Assembly (NCBI GenBank): GCA_963662175.1
Contig: OY759218.1
Location: forward strand, 3,402,001-3,466,000
Direction: 5' to 3'
DNA from: Aradus depressus
Lineage: Eukaryota; Arthropoda; Insecta; Hemiptera; Aradidae
Length of the DNA: 64,000 bases
Notes under the pieces: generated by a model
Seen by the model: the letters and a program-made list of their open reading frames with translations, nothing else
What the model was told of the DNA's origin: nothing
The model's database searches: none
Made by a program: the position numbers and the translations under genes
Shown here: one piece after another, positions 21,793 to 33,100 of the stretch
Layout: every line of letters begins with the position of its first letter
How positions within the stretch are numbered: position 1 is the first letter of the stretch

Positions 21793-23152
21793 GCTGAAAC
21801 GGGGTTTGTGTGTTTGTTTTTATGTTTGTTCCAGCATCAGGCCCAAACGGCTGGACGGATTTTTATGAAACTTCATATGTAGCATCCTTTAGAGCCAGAT
21901 TCTTAACAGCCAATTGAAAAATAGGGTGTGTGGCGTTCCAAAATTTTGAACCGGAGGGGGGGGGGGGGGTTGTCGGGGTAGGCCTAAGAATAAATATAGT
22001 GCTAGCTCATTAACTAATGGTCGGATAATCATGTAATTTCACATGTAGTATTCTCAAAAGCCAATTGAAAAATAGGGTGTGTGGCGTCCCACAATTTTGA
22101 ACGGGAAAGTGGGTTGTGGGGGTAGGCCTAAATATAAAGATACCGGTAGCTCATTAACTACTGGTGGGATTATCATGAAATTTCACATGTAGTATTCTTA
22201 AAAGCCAATTGAAAAAAAGGGTGTGTGACGGCTCAACATTTTGAACGGGAGGAGGGGTTGTGGGAGTAGGCCTATATATAAAGATAGTGATAGGTCATTA
22301 ACGGATGATCGGATTGTCATGGAATTTCATATGTAGTATTTTTAAAGGTGAAATAGAAAAATACACTATGTGACATCCCGAAAATTTGAACAAGAGGGGG
22401 GGTTGTGGGGGTAGGCCTTAGCATAAATATAGTGTTCGCCCATTAACGAATGGTCGGATTGTCATGGAATTTTACATGTAGTAGTCCTAACTACGTACTA
22501 GCTGTGGGGTCCGCCGTTGCAAGGTACATACTAGTCGTGATACCCAGCGGTTCTAACTACGCACTAGCTGTGGGGTCCGCCGTTGCAAGGCACATACTAG
22601 CTGTGATGACGAGTGGTCCTAACTACGTACTAGCTGTGGCGTCCGCCGTTGCAAGGCACACACTAGCTTGGTGCTCAGCGGTCCTAACTACTTACTAGCT
22701 GTGGGGTCCGCCGTTGCAAGGCACACACTAGCTTGGTGCTCAGCGGTCCTAACTACTTACTAGCTGTGTGGTCCGCCATTGCAAAGCACATACTAGCTGT
22801 GGTGCCCAGCGTTCCTAACTACGTACTAGTGTTGGGTCCGCCGATGCAAGGCATACACTAGCTGTGGTCACAAGCGTCTTAAGTACGCATCGGCTAGGAT
22901 GTCCAGCGATGCTAAGTATGCACTAGCTGTGGTTTCCGCCGCTGAAAGGCGAATAATAGCTGTGGTGCCCAGGGGTACTAGAAACGTACTAGCTGGGGTG
23001 TCTACCGTTGAAGGACTATAAGCCTTATTCCGGATGAATAATTGAAAATTAAAACATCATGAATGCACTGTTGAAGAATTGAATAGGATTCGAACGAGAG
23101 ATATTGGGAGAAAAGTCTATGTTCCCCGGGCAACGCCGGGTTTTACTGCTAG
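21779..23152 (+). mobile_element. Helitron-like non-autonomous element (copy 1)
   Basis: Begins with TCTATATTAATAAAGCTGA directly after A and ends with a GC hairpin (CCCGG..CCGGG near 23126-23140), a TTTTACTG spacer and CTAG at 23149-23152 followed by T. TC start, hairpin, CTRR end and insertion between A and T are the structural marks of Helitrons. The body has five ~125-bp direct repeats (about 21880-22480; key phrase GCTCATTAACTAATGGTCGGAT..ATGTAGTATTCTTAAAAGCC) and a 66-bp minisatellite. No Rep-helicase coding is present. Confidence 0.75.
22487..23015. repeat. 66-bp minisatellite inside the Helitron
   Basis: About eight units of CTAACTACGTACTAGCTGTG followed by GGGTCCGCCGTTGCAAGGCA and a related half. 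Each 66-base unit is itself two diverged ~33-base halves sharing TACTAGCTGTG. It drifts toward the right end. Confidence 0.9.
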
Positions 23153-23156
23153 TAAA

Positions 23157-23565
23157 TCTATATTAATAAAGCTGAAACGGGGTTTGTTTGTTTGTTTGTG
23201 GGTTTGTTCCAGCATCACGCCCAAACAGCTGGACGGATTTTTATGAAACTTCACATGTAGCATTCTTTTGAGCCCGATTGAATAATAGGCTATGTGGAGT
23301 CCCAAATTTTTGAACGGGAGGGGGGTTGTGGGGGGGCCTAAGTATATAAATAGTGATAGCTCATTAATTAATGGTCGGATTTTCACGAAATTTCACATGT
23401 AGTTTTCCTAAGAGCAACTTGAAAAAAAGTTATCTGACGTCACAAAATGTTTAACGGGAGGGGGGGTTGTGGGGTAGGCCTAAGTAAAAAAATAGTGATA
23501 GCTCATTAACTAATGGTCGGATTGTCATGGAATTTCACATGTAATTCTTAAAAGACAAATTTAAT
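23157..23565 (+). mobile_element. Helitron-like element (copy 2), 3'-truncated
   Basis: Starts with TCTATATTAATAAAGCTGAAAC only four bases after the CTAG end of copy 1 and again follows an A. It contains the same opening text and about two and a half of the ~125-bp internal repeats, then stops without a hairpin or CTAG. Confidence 0.7.
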
Positions 23566-24045
23566 TTGGCAAATGTTTATAAAAAAAAAAGGATCATTCT
23601 GAAGACTTTATACCTTTTTTTAATGCTGATATTTCTCAATAGCACTGAAGCAGATCCAAAAGAACAAAATCTTGATGTAACGCAATAGCCAAATACATTC
23701 CTGCGATCTGTGCCAATATAATGGAAAGCTAATAAAATAAATAAAAACAAAGTAACTTATTTTTGTCTAATTCCCCAAAAATATATACATAAATAAAAAT
23801 ATATATAAATATATAGACAATATAAATTGGATAAAGATTTGGTAACATTTTCAATTTTCCTACTTTTTCTCATAAAATCTATCAAATTTCTAAACGTATT
23901 TGTTATAAATCAAATTCAATTACACCATTGAAAACAACATTAAATTTCCTATAAGGGACATAGGTTTTATTTAAATTTAATTTATTATAGGATTTTACGG
24001 CGATTTTAAGCTCAACTCTAAAGCTCTTCGATTGTTAAAAACAAC
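23566..24045. other. AT-rich noncoding stretch
   Basis: No recognisable feature. Confidence 0.4.
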
Positions 24046-24049
24046 TTTT

Positions 24050-24800
24050 GAATGGTGTTTTCTTACAATTTCTTCAAGAGTAGCGTACGGTCCGATTACG
24101 GAAAAAATATCTAAATTTCACCCGCTTCCCAATAAATATAAATATCAAGGGGTTTCTTTTTTTTTTTTGTCAAAGAAAATGCGAAAGAAATGTAAAAAAA
24201 AACGAAATGCAAAGTTGAGAACTGTGAGAAAAATACCCTAAGATTACTTTATTAAAAGATTAATAAATAATAATAAACAATAATAATAATAAACAATAAG
24301 AATTACCACATTTCCTGTAGAAATTTGATCTCTTTTCTTTATTTAAATTTTGATTTCTACAGTAGTTTTTCGAAAAAGGCCCTAAAAAAATATTTTCAAT
24401 AATTTAAGACGTGCAATTTTTAAGAACGTACACGTATGCAACAAAAAAATTCCATTTAACAAACATTACACTTGGATTTATAAAGAGATGCCAGTTTTTT
24501 TTATAATTTTAAATAATATTAATTCTACTCCAAGGGTTTTCAAATGATATTACTGGGCCAACAGGGAAGATGAATAGAATAGAATTTTAAAGGACAAATA
24601 TTTGGGGTATTTTCTTTATTTACATAATTTAATTAAAAAAACTAAACATTGAACAAACAAAACAAAACAAAACCAAAAGAACAAAATCATAAAACTAAAT
24701 ACTTAAAACTATTTCTTTTTTTTTTCTTCTTGTTCGGGCATATAAAAAAATAAATGATTAAATGTAACTTCTTGACGAGCAAAAGTTAATTGAGTAAATA
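24050..24800 (+). repeat. duplicated segment B-A, left copy
   Basis: Segment B (about 24050-24245, includes TCCGATTACGGAAAAAATAT and CACCCGCTTCCCAATAAATA) is followed by segment A (about 24250-24800, includes AATTACCACATTTCCTGTAG and CTGGGCCAACAGGGAAGATG). Both recur to the right of the LTR-element fragment in the order A (26757-27245) then B (27565-27765), with few differences. Confidence 0.85.
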
Positions 24801-25489
24801 TTAAAATATATCGCGACTTAAAAACTAAATATTGCCTGAACAACCTTCCACTTCCTCAATATCAGAGTAGCTTCAAGATCTTTGATGGGGACCACTTGTA
24901 ACTAACTCTTTGTTAATTACATTTGACCACCCTGGAGTAGCATGCATAACGTCTGGGTAAATAAACGAAAATTAAAATGAAAACATATTTATTATAACAC
25001 AAAAATAAATCATTTATAAAAGAAAAATAATAATAGAAATTAAATTATTAACATCAATGACTTTAATCGAATTAGTTTATAAATTAATTTAATACGGATG
25101 CCTGATGGGCGAACAGTGACAAATTAGATTTTGTCTGAAAGGCATTACTGGTTTTTTTATGGCTCTATTGGCAATACATGAATATTTGGAAAATAATACC
25201 TGTTTGTAGAAATCCACATTTCCTAGGCCTGCTGCGTTGAAATCAATAAACGAGGTGGATGGTTGGCGGGAATAGAGTATCTCTTCACTGGCGTAGAACA
25301 AATGCCTAGCGTCTCCGATGAACAAAGGATGTGATCACTCCGACACTAAATGGGTGTAATTGTCCGGATGTCATCAAATATGTTCATTATTAAACCATAG
25401 GAGAGGATTAATAACTCCCTACTTCTATATAAAAGCACTTGTATGGTTATATTTTGGGACTTAGAATAATTTTCAATAAAATCGGAACA
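24801..25489. other. noncoding flank of the LTR-element fragment
   Basis: Lies downstream of the integrase fragment on its strand and may include its 3' LTR, but no second LTR copy is available to define ends. The 78-codon minus frame at 25089-25325 shows no family resemblance. Confidence 0.3.
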
Positions 25490-25815
25490 CAAACTGACGT
25501 GGACACTGCCCGGGGTCTGTCATCAGACTGATAATATTAAACTGTATGATTACATCTTGAACTTATAATAATTTCTATATGATTCGGCACGCAAACTAAC
25601 GTGGACACTGCCCGGGGTCTGTCATCAGGCTGATAATATCAAACTGTAAGATTACATCTTGGGACTTAGAATATTTCTATATGATTCGGAACGCAAACTG
25701 ACGTGGACACTGCCCGGGGTCTGTCACCAGACTAGTAATAATTAAACTGTTTGATTACACTTTCAACTTAGAAGAATTTATAATATTTTCTATCTAAATC
25801 GGCACTGTGAGCGAC
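25490..25815. repeat. 102-bp tandem repeat, about three copies
   Basis: ACGTGGACACTGCCCGGGGT recurs with starts at 25497, 25599 and 25701 inside units with ATATGATTCGG..CGCAAACT and AAACTGTATGATTACA. A degenerate fourth unit ends near 25820. Its position next to the integrase fragment fits tandem repeats in an LTR. Confidence 0.85.
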
Positions 25816-26100
25816 GTGGAGTCCAAGACTGCCGATGTGAACACCGTTTTTCGGACTTCTCCTCGCGCCTTATGGAGGGGGAAGACCAGTTGCATCTGGC
25901 TGTTCATTGGCTCGCGCTGTTTGTCCATGTCATATTGGGCGGAGCTTCGGCCCTTCTTTGTCCAACATCTTCTTTGTTCTCGATATTGTTGAACTAAGTT
26001 GCACCTGCCCGGATATCTTCAATTACCGAGCGTCACTCCTGACCCAAGTAAAGCCTCTGGAAGGTGCTGCTACTGTCTCTGGTGGCGGCTTCTCGCAACC

Positions 26101-26640
26101 TCATTTATTTATTATTAACGCGATTATATCGCAAATGATCGCTGGTATCTTGGTAATGCTACAATATATATTTTGGAATTTTGTTGCTTGAGTCAGAGTT
26201 TGGTCCAATGTTCTCAACGATTTTACAAGTACTAAATCCCCCACCTGAAATTTATAAATTGTATGACTATTGTCAAATTCCCGCGCGTGTTTTTCCCCCG
26301 CGATTTTAATATTGTCAAACACCCTTTCCCTTAATCTTCGTAAATACCCCTCATTAAGGTGTGTGTCGTCTGTTAATATGTCACTGTCTTTGTCCACAGT
26401 TCGTTGGTATAAGTTGGACCACGGCGTCCTATGTTGGGTCCCTAACATTACCTCACAAGGATAGGCTTTTGTTGTCATATGGAATGTGTTATTGATAATG
26501 AACTCTATGTCTTTTAAATGGTTGGGCCAATGTGTGTGTCGGTCAGTCAATACAGTCCGTAAGTAGTTCCCTAAGTCTCGATTCGTCCGTTCACTGAGGT
26601 AATTAATGCATGTGCACAATATTCAATTCATTTCTCTGTA
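26101..26640 (-). pseudogene. LTR-retrotransposon integrase, C-terminal part
   Basis: Encodes SERTNRDLGNYLRT, WPNHLKDIEFIINNTFH and PCEVMLGT, the end of a retroviral-type integrase core including its final acidic region, followed by YKFQVGDLVLVKS, the typical C-terminal GPF/Y-adjacent segment of Ty3/gypsy-type Pol. The N-terminal zinc domain and first two catalytic acids are not in the window, so the element is truncated at about 26640. Confidence 0.85.
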
Positions 26641-26756
26641 TAACGATAAGTTACTTCAATTGTTGGCTAGAACAAAGTTCTGATAAGGTAATGACACAAA
26701 GACATCATAACAGAGGGACGCACCGGACTTCCACAAGGGATGCCAAAAGTGTGATA

Positions 26757-27245
26757 ATTAAAAGATTAATAAATAATAATAAACAATAAGAATTACCACA
26801 TTTCCTGTAGAAATTTGATCTCTTTTTTTAATTTAAATTTTGATTTCTACAGTCGTTTTTCGAAAAAGGCCCTAAAAAAATATTATCAATAATTTAAGAC
26901 GTGCAATTTTTAAGAAAGTACACGTATACAACAAAAAAATTCCATTTAACAAACTTTACACTTGGATTTATAAAGAGATGCCAGTTTTTTTTATAATTTT
27001 AAATAATATTAATTCTTATCCAAGAGTTTTCAAATGATATTACTGGGCCAACAGGGAAGATGAATAGAATAGAATTTTAAAGGACAAATATTTGGGTTAT
27101 TTTCTTTATTTACATAATTTAATTAATAAAACTAAACATTGAACAAACAAAACAAAAAAAAAAAAAAAGAACAAAATCAGAAAACTATTTCTTTTTTTTT
27201 CTTTTTGTTCGGGCATATAAAAAAATAAATGATTAAATGTCCCTT
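26757..27245 (+). repeat. duplicated segment A, right copy
   Basis: Matches 24250-24800 with scattered substitutions and small indels in A and T runs. It diverges after CTTCTTGACG. Confidence 0.85.
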
Positions 27246-27564
27246 CTTGACGTCTCTACCACACAATTTAGACCTCGACTACTCTTCACATTTCAATTTC
27301 ACCTTTAGTCAACTTTTATATAATTGTTCAACTTCACTAAAAAAAACATCTCAATTTTAAGTGCACTGTTCCAGAGCTAGCTCACGACTCATCTCTATTT
27401 TTTTCACAGCTGTTTTTTTTATATTTCATTTTTTTTTCATGTCCCTTGTTTTTATAAAACCTTGATATATATATATGATAAAAAAAATACCTTTTTTTAT
27501 TGTGTCTTTTAATATTCATTAAAAAAATGTTCCGTAGTCAAGGTGATTGATGTTTACATCACAG

Positions 27565-27770
27565 GTGTTTTCTTACAATTTCTTCAAGAGTAGCGTAGGG
27601 TCCGATTACGGAAAAAATATCTACATTTCACCCGCTTCCCAATAAATATAAATATCAAGGGGTTTCTTTTTTTTTTTGTCAAAGAAAATGCGAAAGAAAT
27701 GTAAAAAAAAAACGAAATGCAAAGTTGAGAACTGTGAGAAAAATACCCTAAGATTACTTAATATTGCCTT
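27565..27770 (+). repeat. duplicated segment B, right copy
   Basis: Matches 24050-24245 through ACCCTAAGATTACTT. It lies about 320 bases to the right of segment A, the reverse of the left arrangement. Confidence 0.85.
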
Positions 27771-27844
27771 TATTTTTTTCTCAAAATTTATTACTATGGT
27801 TAAAATGATGGAATTGAGGATGATAAAAAAAAATAGAAAAAAGT

Positions 27845-28315
27845 AGATTTAATTAACGAGAAAACGAATTTTTGATTCGTAACCTCCAGTACCAATTAAA
27901 AAACAATGTTTGGATGGGAATCATAGGTCGACATGTTCTTCCGCCGATTATCATTGATAATCGGTTTAATGCGACATATTTTTACGACATGCTCGTTGAC
28001 GATCTGTCGGCTGTATTAGAAGACATTCCATTTGCAACAAGGCTTGGATCCTAGTTTCAAATGGACGGTTGCCCTGCGCATAATTCAAGAGTTGTAAGAG
28101 ACTGGATGAATGTAAATTATACAGGTAAGTGGATAGGTCGTTTTGGTCCAGTCAGGTGGCATCCAATATGTCCGGATTTGACACCTTTAGATTTTTATTT
28201 ATGGGGCAACATGAAATCCAAAGTATACGCACAGCAAGTGGATACCCGGGAAGAGCTGGAGCACAGCAGTTAAATGATAAAAGAAAGCTATGGCATAAAA
28301 AGTATGTATATGATT
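27845..28315 (+). pseudogene. DDE transposase relic (Tc1/mariner-IS630 type)
   Basis: One frame with a single in-frame TAG (28055-28057). The first half reads NVWMGIIGRHVLPPIIIDNR and ends DLSAVLEDIP. The second begins FQMDGCPAHNSRVV, with the catalytic Asp, and continues WIGRFGPVRWHP, PDLTPLDFYLWG. The TAG stands where related transposases have Trp before FQxDG, so one base change accounts for it. The N-terminal DNA-binding part is missing. Confidence 0.85.
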
Positions 28316-28329
28316 AAGTCTTCTATCAA

Positions 28330-28935
28330 CTAGTAGGTCCCGAGGCCATTGCCGCCTCAGCCTCCGAACATGAACATTAGGAAGGGTTTTTGTCGCTAGT
28401 CTGCGGACTAAAGGATTAGGGTGAAAGGAAAGGATAGAATGGAATTTTCTGCAGCGGGATTTAATTACATCCCTTACAAAGGGAATCTGCAGGTCATAGT
28501 GAAGGATAGCATTAGAGACGTAGAATGGAGCGTTTGTGATTTTACAAAGGATGCAGGATTGTAGGGTTTGGATTCTGTAAGAATTCGAATGTTTAGTTAA
28601 GCCCCAGAGTTCAGCTCTATATGCACATATTGGCTTCAGTAATTGGTTGCAAATGGGTCTTTTGTTACTTAATGTAAATTTCGATCAGTTGACTAAAAGT
28701 CGTAATAAGAGCTTGTATCTTCGATTAAGATCTTGTCTTTTAAGTCTAGTATGAGGATTCCATGCCAGGCGTCGGTAATAAATAACCCAAGGTAGCGACC
28801 CGAGTCGCCCCCGGGAAGGGTTGTGTTATAAAGAGTGACGGGAGGACATGTTGCACGACGCAGGGTGAAGGTGATGTGTGCACATCTCTTATCGTTGACC
28901 TTGATCCTCCTCCTGCGAGAGGATGGGTCCTAGTA
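28330..28935 (-). mobile_element. Jockey-type LINE relic (RT C-terminal part)
   Basis: In several frames on the minus strand it reads HITFTLRRATCPP, GRYLGL, an LDLKDKILIEDT segment and IRIL, matching the post-palm part of the Jockey-type copies at 40409-43400 and 56736-58905, and ends in RRQWPRG. It is heavily frameshifted and lacks the palm. Confidence 0.75.
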
Positions 28936-29489
28936 ACTAGTAAATAATTGACTCGGTTTTATTGTCTTACAAGATTTTTTTTTTTTCCTTTATTTGCAAT
29001 CTATATACAATATAGCAAATGTGAAAACTATTAAATCTATTTACATAAATATTTTGCATTAATGAATATATTTAAATGTTTCCTCATTATTTGAAAGCAT
29101 AATATATTAATAGTATTAAAACAAAATGTTTTGGTCTTCAGACTTGACCGCAATGAATATATTTGACAGAAAAGTTTAAAAAACAAAAACAGATAACTTA
29201 GTGGTTAAAACTTATAACACCTTTGTAGCCTACTGTCCCTTGGCACGAAAAAAAATTGCAAATATTCTTTTAAGGTAGATCGCAAATGTATGTAAAGCTG
29301 GTAGGTACATATTCATATATATACATATACATTATAAATCAAAAAACTGGTCAAATAAAAGTTGTAGGAAATGTAATTGAACAACATTGCCATCTTTAAT
29401 TTCGTCTATAAGTTCAATATAAATTGAAATAATAAAACAAAAAAAAAAAAAGAAAGAAACGGGATTGGGCATGGAGTAGAGTTGGGTGG
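28936..29489. other. AT-rich noncoding, possible LINE 3' tail
   Basis: A T run at 28976-28986 followed by TTGCAATCTATATACAATATA resembles, in reverse orientation, the A-tailed end of the LINE at 47203. The rest is unassigned. Confidence 0.35.
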
Positions 29490-30030
29490 GTGATCCTTAC
29501 CAAAATGATAGTGGTTCGATAAACTATTCTTAAACTCCTAAATTTTGTTCTGTGGAAGAAGAGTGATGAGATGGTCTCATAAAAAAGTAGTAATTATTCT
29601 TATTCGAAAAATATGCTACAGATTAAGAATTCATGAAGTAATATTGGATAGTTTCATTGGTGTTCATAAAGTACATGTTCTAAAGAACTAATTACAGTTG
29701 AGAAAAAAGTATGTTTTTGCGGCGTTATCTGTAAATAATAAAATGGCTCTATCGGGATGTTCATTTTCTGCAATCTTCCACCACTTAATTTATAAAATTA
29801 CGTCAGTAATTTTCGTTTATCATCCAGCAGGTCACAATTTCATATTAGTCGATTTGGCTGAAAATTAATTCCTAGATAAGATAAAAAATTTCGTGTCAAT
29901 ACAATCATTTTATCGGGAATTATCGTGCTCACAGCCACACGAGAAGTGTTGTCCTTATAGGGTTTTGAATTACCATATTAAATGTTGTATCAATACATTC
30001 ATTACAACGGCAGCTATTAGAGTTTTGTGT
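29490..30030 (+). repeat. dispersed repeats D2 and D1
   Basis: D2 (29630-29820: GGTGTTCATAAAGTACATGTTC, GCGGCGTTATCTGTAAATAA) also occurs at 45093-45190 and 50600-50800. D1 follows (GATTTGGCTGAAAATTAATTC, TTTCGTGTCAATACA, GTCCTTATAGGGTTTTGAAT). D1 stops where the left foldback arm begins. Confidence 0.6.
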
Positions 30031-30040
30031 GCCCAAGTAG

Positions 30041-32070
30041 AAGGGATTTTCTTCATCATCGCCCAGCCAGTATCAGTTTTATTTTTAGCCTTTTCTTTTG
30101 CATGTCCCAAAACCATTCACCCAACTCCTCTTCACTCATATCACTACAACCTATTCGATATTCATACTTCCGATCCTCTGATCCTAGGACCCCGGTATAC
30201 GCCAGGCCTTCATTTACACCATATTTTACACAAATTTAAATGCTTCTCCCTACCTAAACCGCCAGGTCAACATCCCCACAGTTCTCGTCGATATTTAGAT
30301 TCGCATTTCCAATATTACTTTACCATCACTATTTTTACGACTAATAACCTACAATCTAGCAGGAACTTAAATCACACAGACACCCCCTCTACACAACACT
30401 ACTCCGGATATATTCAGAACCCACTCCCACACATCTGAGCACCAATAGAACTCGTACCTAGGACCCCTGCTGTGTTGGCTCACTCACATTGGTACCTGTC
30501 AACCCATCTTCATAACTGCAAAAGCCGGGGGTAATTTCATATTCAAGTATTTTTCCTAAGATTTCATACTGATGAAGGCAAGACTCTAGACCCCTTCATC
30601 ACAAACGAGGTCAGTTAGAGAACTATTTTATAACACAGCCTCAACGTACAAGAATCATATAAGGTGTGTCCATAGACTACAATAGGAACTCTTATATAGC
30701 CATCCTAAGAAGAAGTCATTGAAAACTTTACCCACTGAGCCGGATGATTATTTATAGTAGAGATACTAATATTTTTTGAATGGGTAGGCCTTGTAACATT
30801 TCATTATCAGAGATTAGCTGCGATGTACTTTTCTACAAATCAGAGACTATGCATACTTCCTACAATAGGATCACAACTAACACTCAACCGTTCCTCAATT
30901 AATATTATAACGCAGCCCTCACACCCATACCCCATTGTATTTATTTTTCAAGTCCCAAGCCCTTCGTCTCATATACATCACAGTTCCCACCGGTATTTGA
31001 GAACACATATGTATATTAGTATTATTGTTCCATCCTCACCCACATCTCATGGACCCCACAATTCAGCCCTCCTTCCCCGCATATATGGTATTGAGAGCCA
31101 AAACACTTACGATGACCCCGATGATACAACAGTTATTTTACCGATTCATCTTCATAGCCGCAAAACCCGGGATTATTTAATATTTTAGTATATTTCTTTT
31201 TTCATTATTTGTCACAGGTTTTTTTTTTTTCCTCACATACAACACCTACTCTACTCAACTGTTTTTTCTTAAAGTCCTATACATATCTTACATCCTTTCA
31301 TATACTTCTTTTTTATTTAGTCATATTATTTTATATTTCATGCGATTAGTATGAAAAAAACTATAAATACGTTCTGTTTGGTCAGCAGTTATCTGTTTTG
31401 TTGTTAAGAGTCGTATATGGTGATAAAAAACCAACAAAAAAGTTCAACTTTCAACCTTCTTCTTCAGTTACAACAGTCTGAAAGCGGTTTTTGTTCAATT
31501 CCAGTGCTTCCTGAGTAATAACTCGGACTATATTTTGAAGGATATATCAATAATGGGCATTAACTTCATTGGGAATAGGTACACAGTATATCTACAAACG
31601 AAAAGATTATTAGAAAGAATCAAATCGAATGCTGTGAGGTTGAAGGCTTGGAGAGGCTATAAACGCATGCAGGTCGTATGAGTGAAGGTTTGGAGAGGTT
31701 ATAGACGCCCGCAAACCAGTGTGATCACCCGCAGTTCTAAATGTTGAAAACACTGATTTGAGGAAAAGTAGGAGAGTACAATCGTGTTAAGCATAGAAAT
31801 ATGCCTGTATTTTTGATTTGCAAGAAAGGGGCATGCCCCTCTTTATCCATGCTTTGTATCCAAAAGTATATATATATTTCAGTTTTCATTTGACTATATG
31901 CTTATATCATCTCGTTTGTGAGAGCAGTTCTATATCTAAGTTTCGTATTTGAGCAGTGTCTTCGCACACCCCTAAAATCCTGTTTCTTTGAACCAAATTC
32001 AAATCAGTCAAATCAATTCAATATTATCGCTCAAACATCACTACACTCTCCTTCCAGGCATAACAATATT
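30041..32070 (+). mobile_element. foldback element, left arm
   Basis: Reads as the reverse complement of 36979-39795 with few differences over about 2 kb, from GGGATTTTCTTCATCA at the outer end to CACTACACTCTCCTTCCAG at the inner end. Relative to the right arm it lacks two blocks: about 541 bases (equivalent to 37896-38436) and about 265 bases (37584-37848), both inside the HTH reading frame. Within the arm, two diverged ~700-bp units are visible (anchors CATCTTCATA.C.GCAAAA.CCGGG at about 30510 and 31145). Open frames in the arm (29893-30438, 30823-31188) are proline/serine-rich and unrecognised. Confidence 0.9.
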
Positions 32071-32401
32071 CTTATAACGATATCGCTATAAATATAGCGA
32101 TATCGTTATAAATACTGTGATATCTTTATAAATATAGCGATATCGTTATAACTACTGTGATATCGTTATAAATATAGCGATATCGTTATAACTACTCGAA
32201 TATCGTTATAAATTTAGCGATATCGTTATAACTACAGTAATATCGTTCTAAATATAGCGATATCGTTATAACTACAGTAGTATCGTTATAAATATAGCGA
32301 TATCGTTATAACTACAGTAATATCGTTATAAATATAGTGATATCGTTATAACTACAGTAATATCGTTATAAATATAGCGATATCGTTTAAACTACTATGA
32401 T
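32071..32401. repeat. palindromic ~20-bp satellite, left block
   Basis: Alternating ~20-base units of the forms ATAGCGATATCGTTATAAAT and AACTACAGTAATATCGTTAT, giving a ~40-base higher-order period. ATAACGATATCGTTAT is a perfect palindrome. The matching block in the right arm is at 36861-36978, in inverted relation. Confidence 0.93.
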
Positions 32402-33100
32402 GAAATGAAAATGAAAATGAAATGAAAATAAATCTTATTATTCTGGGACCGAGGTCCCCTAAGAATAAATACATACAGAGAGTGATGAAAATGATACAAT
32501 GAAATATAGTATCAGAACAAAGAAATAAAAAGATAGGTAGGTAAAAACAAATTAGTGCTACATTGGAGAAAAACTATACAACTACAAAATAGATAAACAG
32601 GAAATAAAAAAAACAGGAAAAAACATAAAATTAACAACTTCTATATGATGAAACAAAATAAATAAAAGTATCTACAAAAATAAAAGAGAATAAGTAAAAA
32701 AGAAAAAAAGAAAATCCATACAACTAAGAAAGAGATAAAATTGATAATATATATAAATATAAATATAAATATAAATCGACCGAGCATAGTACGGTGGTTG
32801 ATTATAAAAGAGAAGGAAGGATGCCCAGCCAAGGTTAAAAATAAAATTAATTTAGAAAGCAGAAAATAAGATAAGATAAAAAATAAATAAATGCATAATA
32901 AAAATATATTAATGTGTAAATGAGCCAAAAATCAATATTATTGATTATGAACGAATAATTTAGAAAATATGATAAAAAAATATAATAAAACTAGAGAATG
33001 ACAAAGACAAGAAAGAGATAGAAAAAAAAAAAAAGGGGGGGAAAGTAATTTGAATGATTAGATAATTAAGGTTGACGAATTAGGGAATACGGGGGAGAGA

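Noticed and set aside
22450..22698. Repetitive open frame in the Helitron region
   Set aside because: Artefact of the 66-base minisatellite.
21685..23015. Possible CRISPR array
   Set aside because: Repeats are tandem without unique spacers, and the DNA is eukaryotic; the same holds for the 69-bp and 102-bp arrays.
25089..25325. 78-codon minus-strand frame
   Set aside because: No family resemblance; probably part of an LTR or noncoding flank.
29893..31188. Pro/Ser-rich open frames in the left foldback arm as genes
   Set aside because: They lack recognisable domains, and the equivalent frame of the first one in the right arm is not kept; they are better explained as chance frames in repeated DNA.
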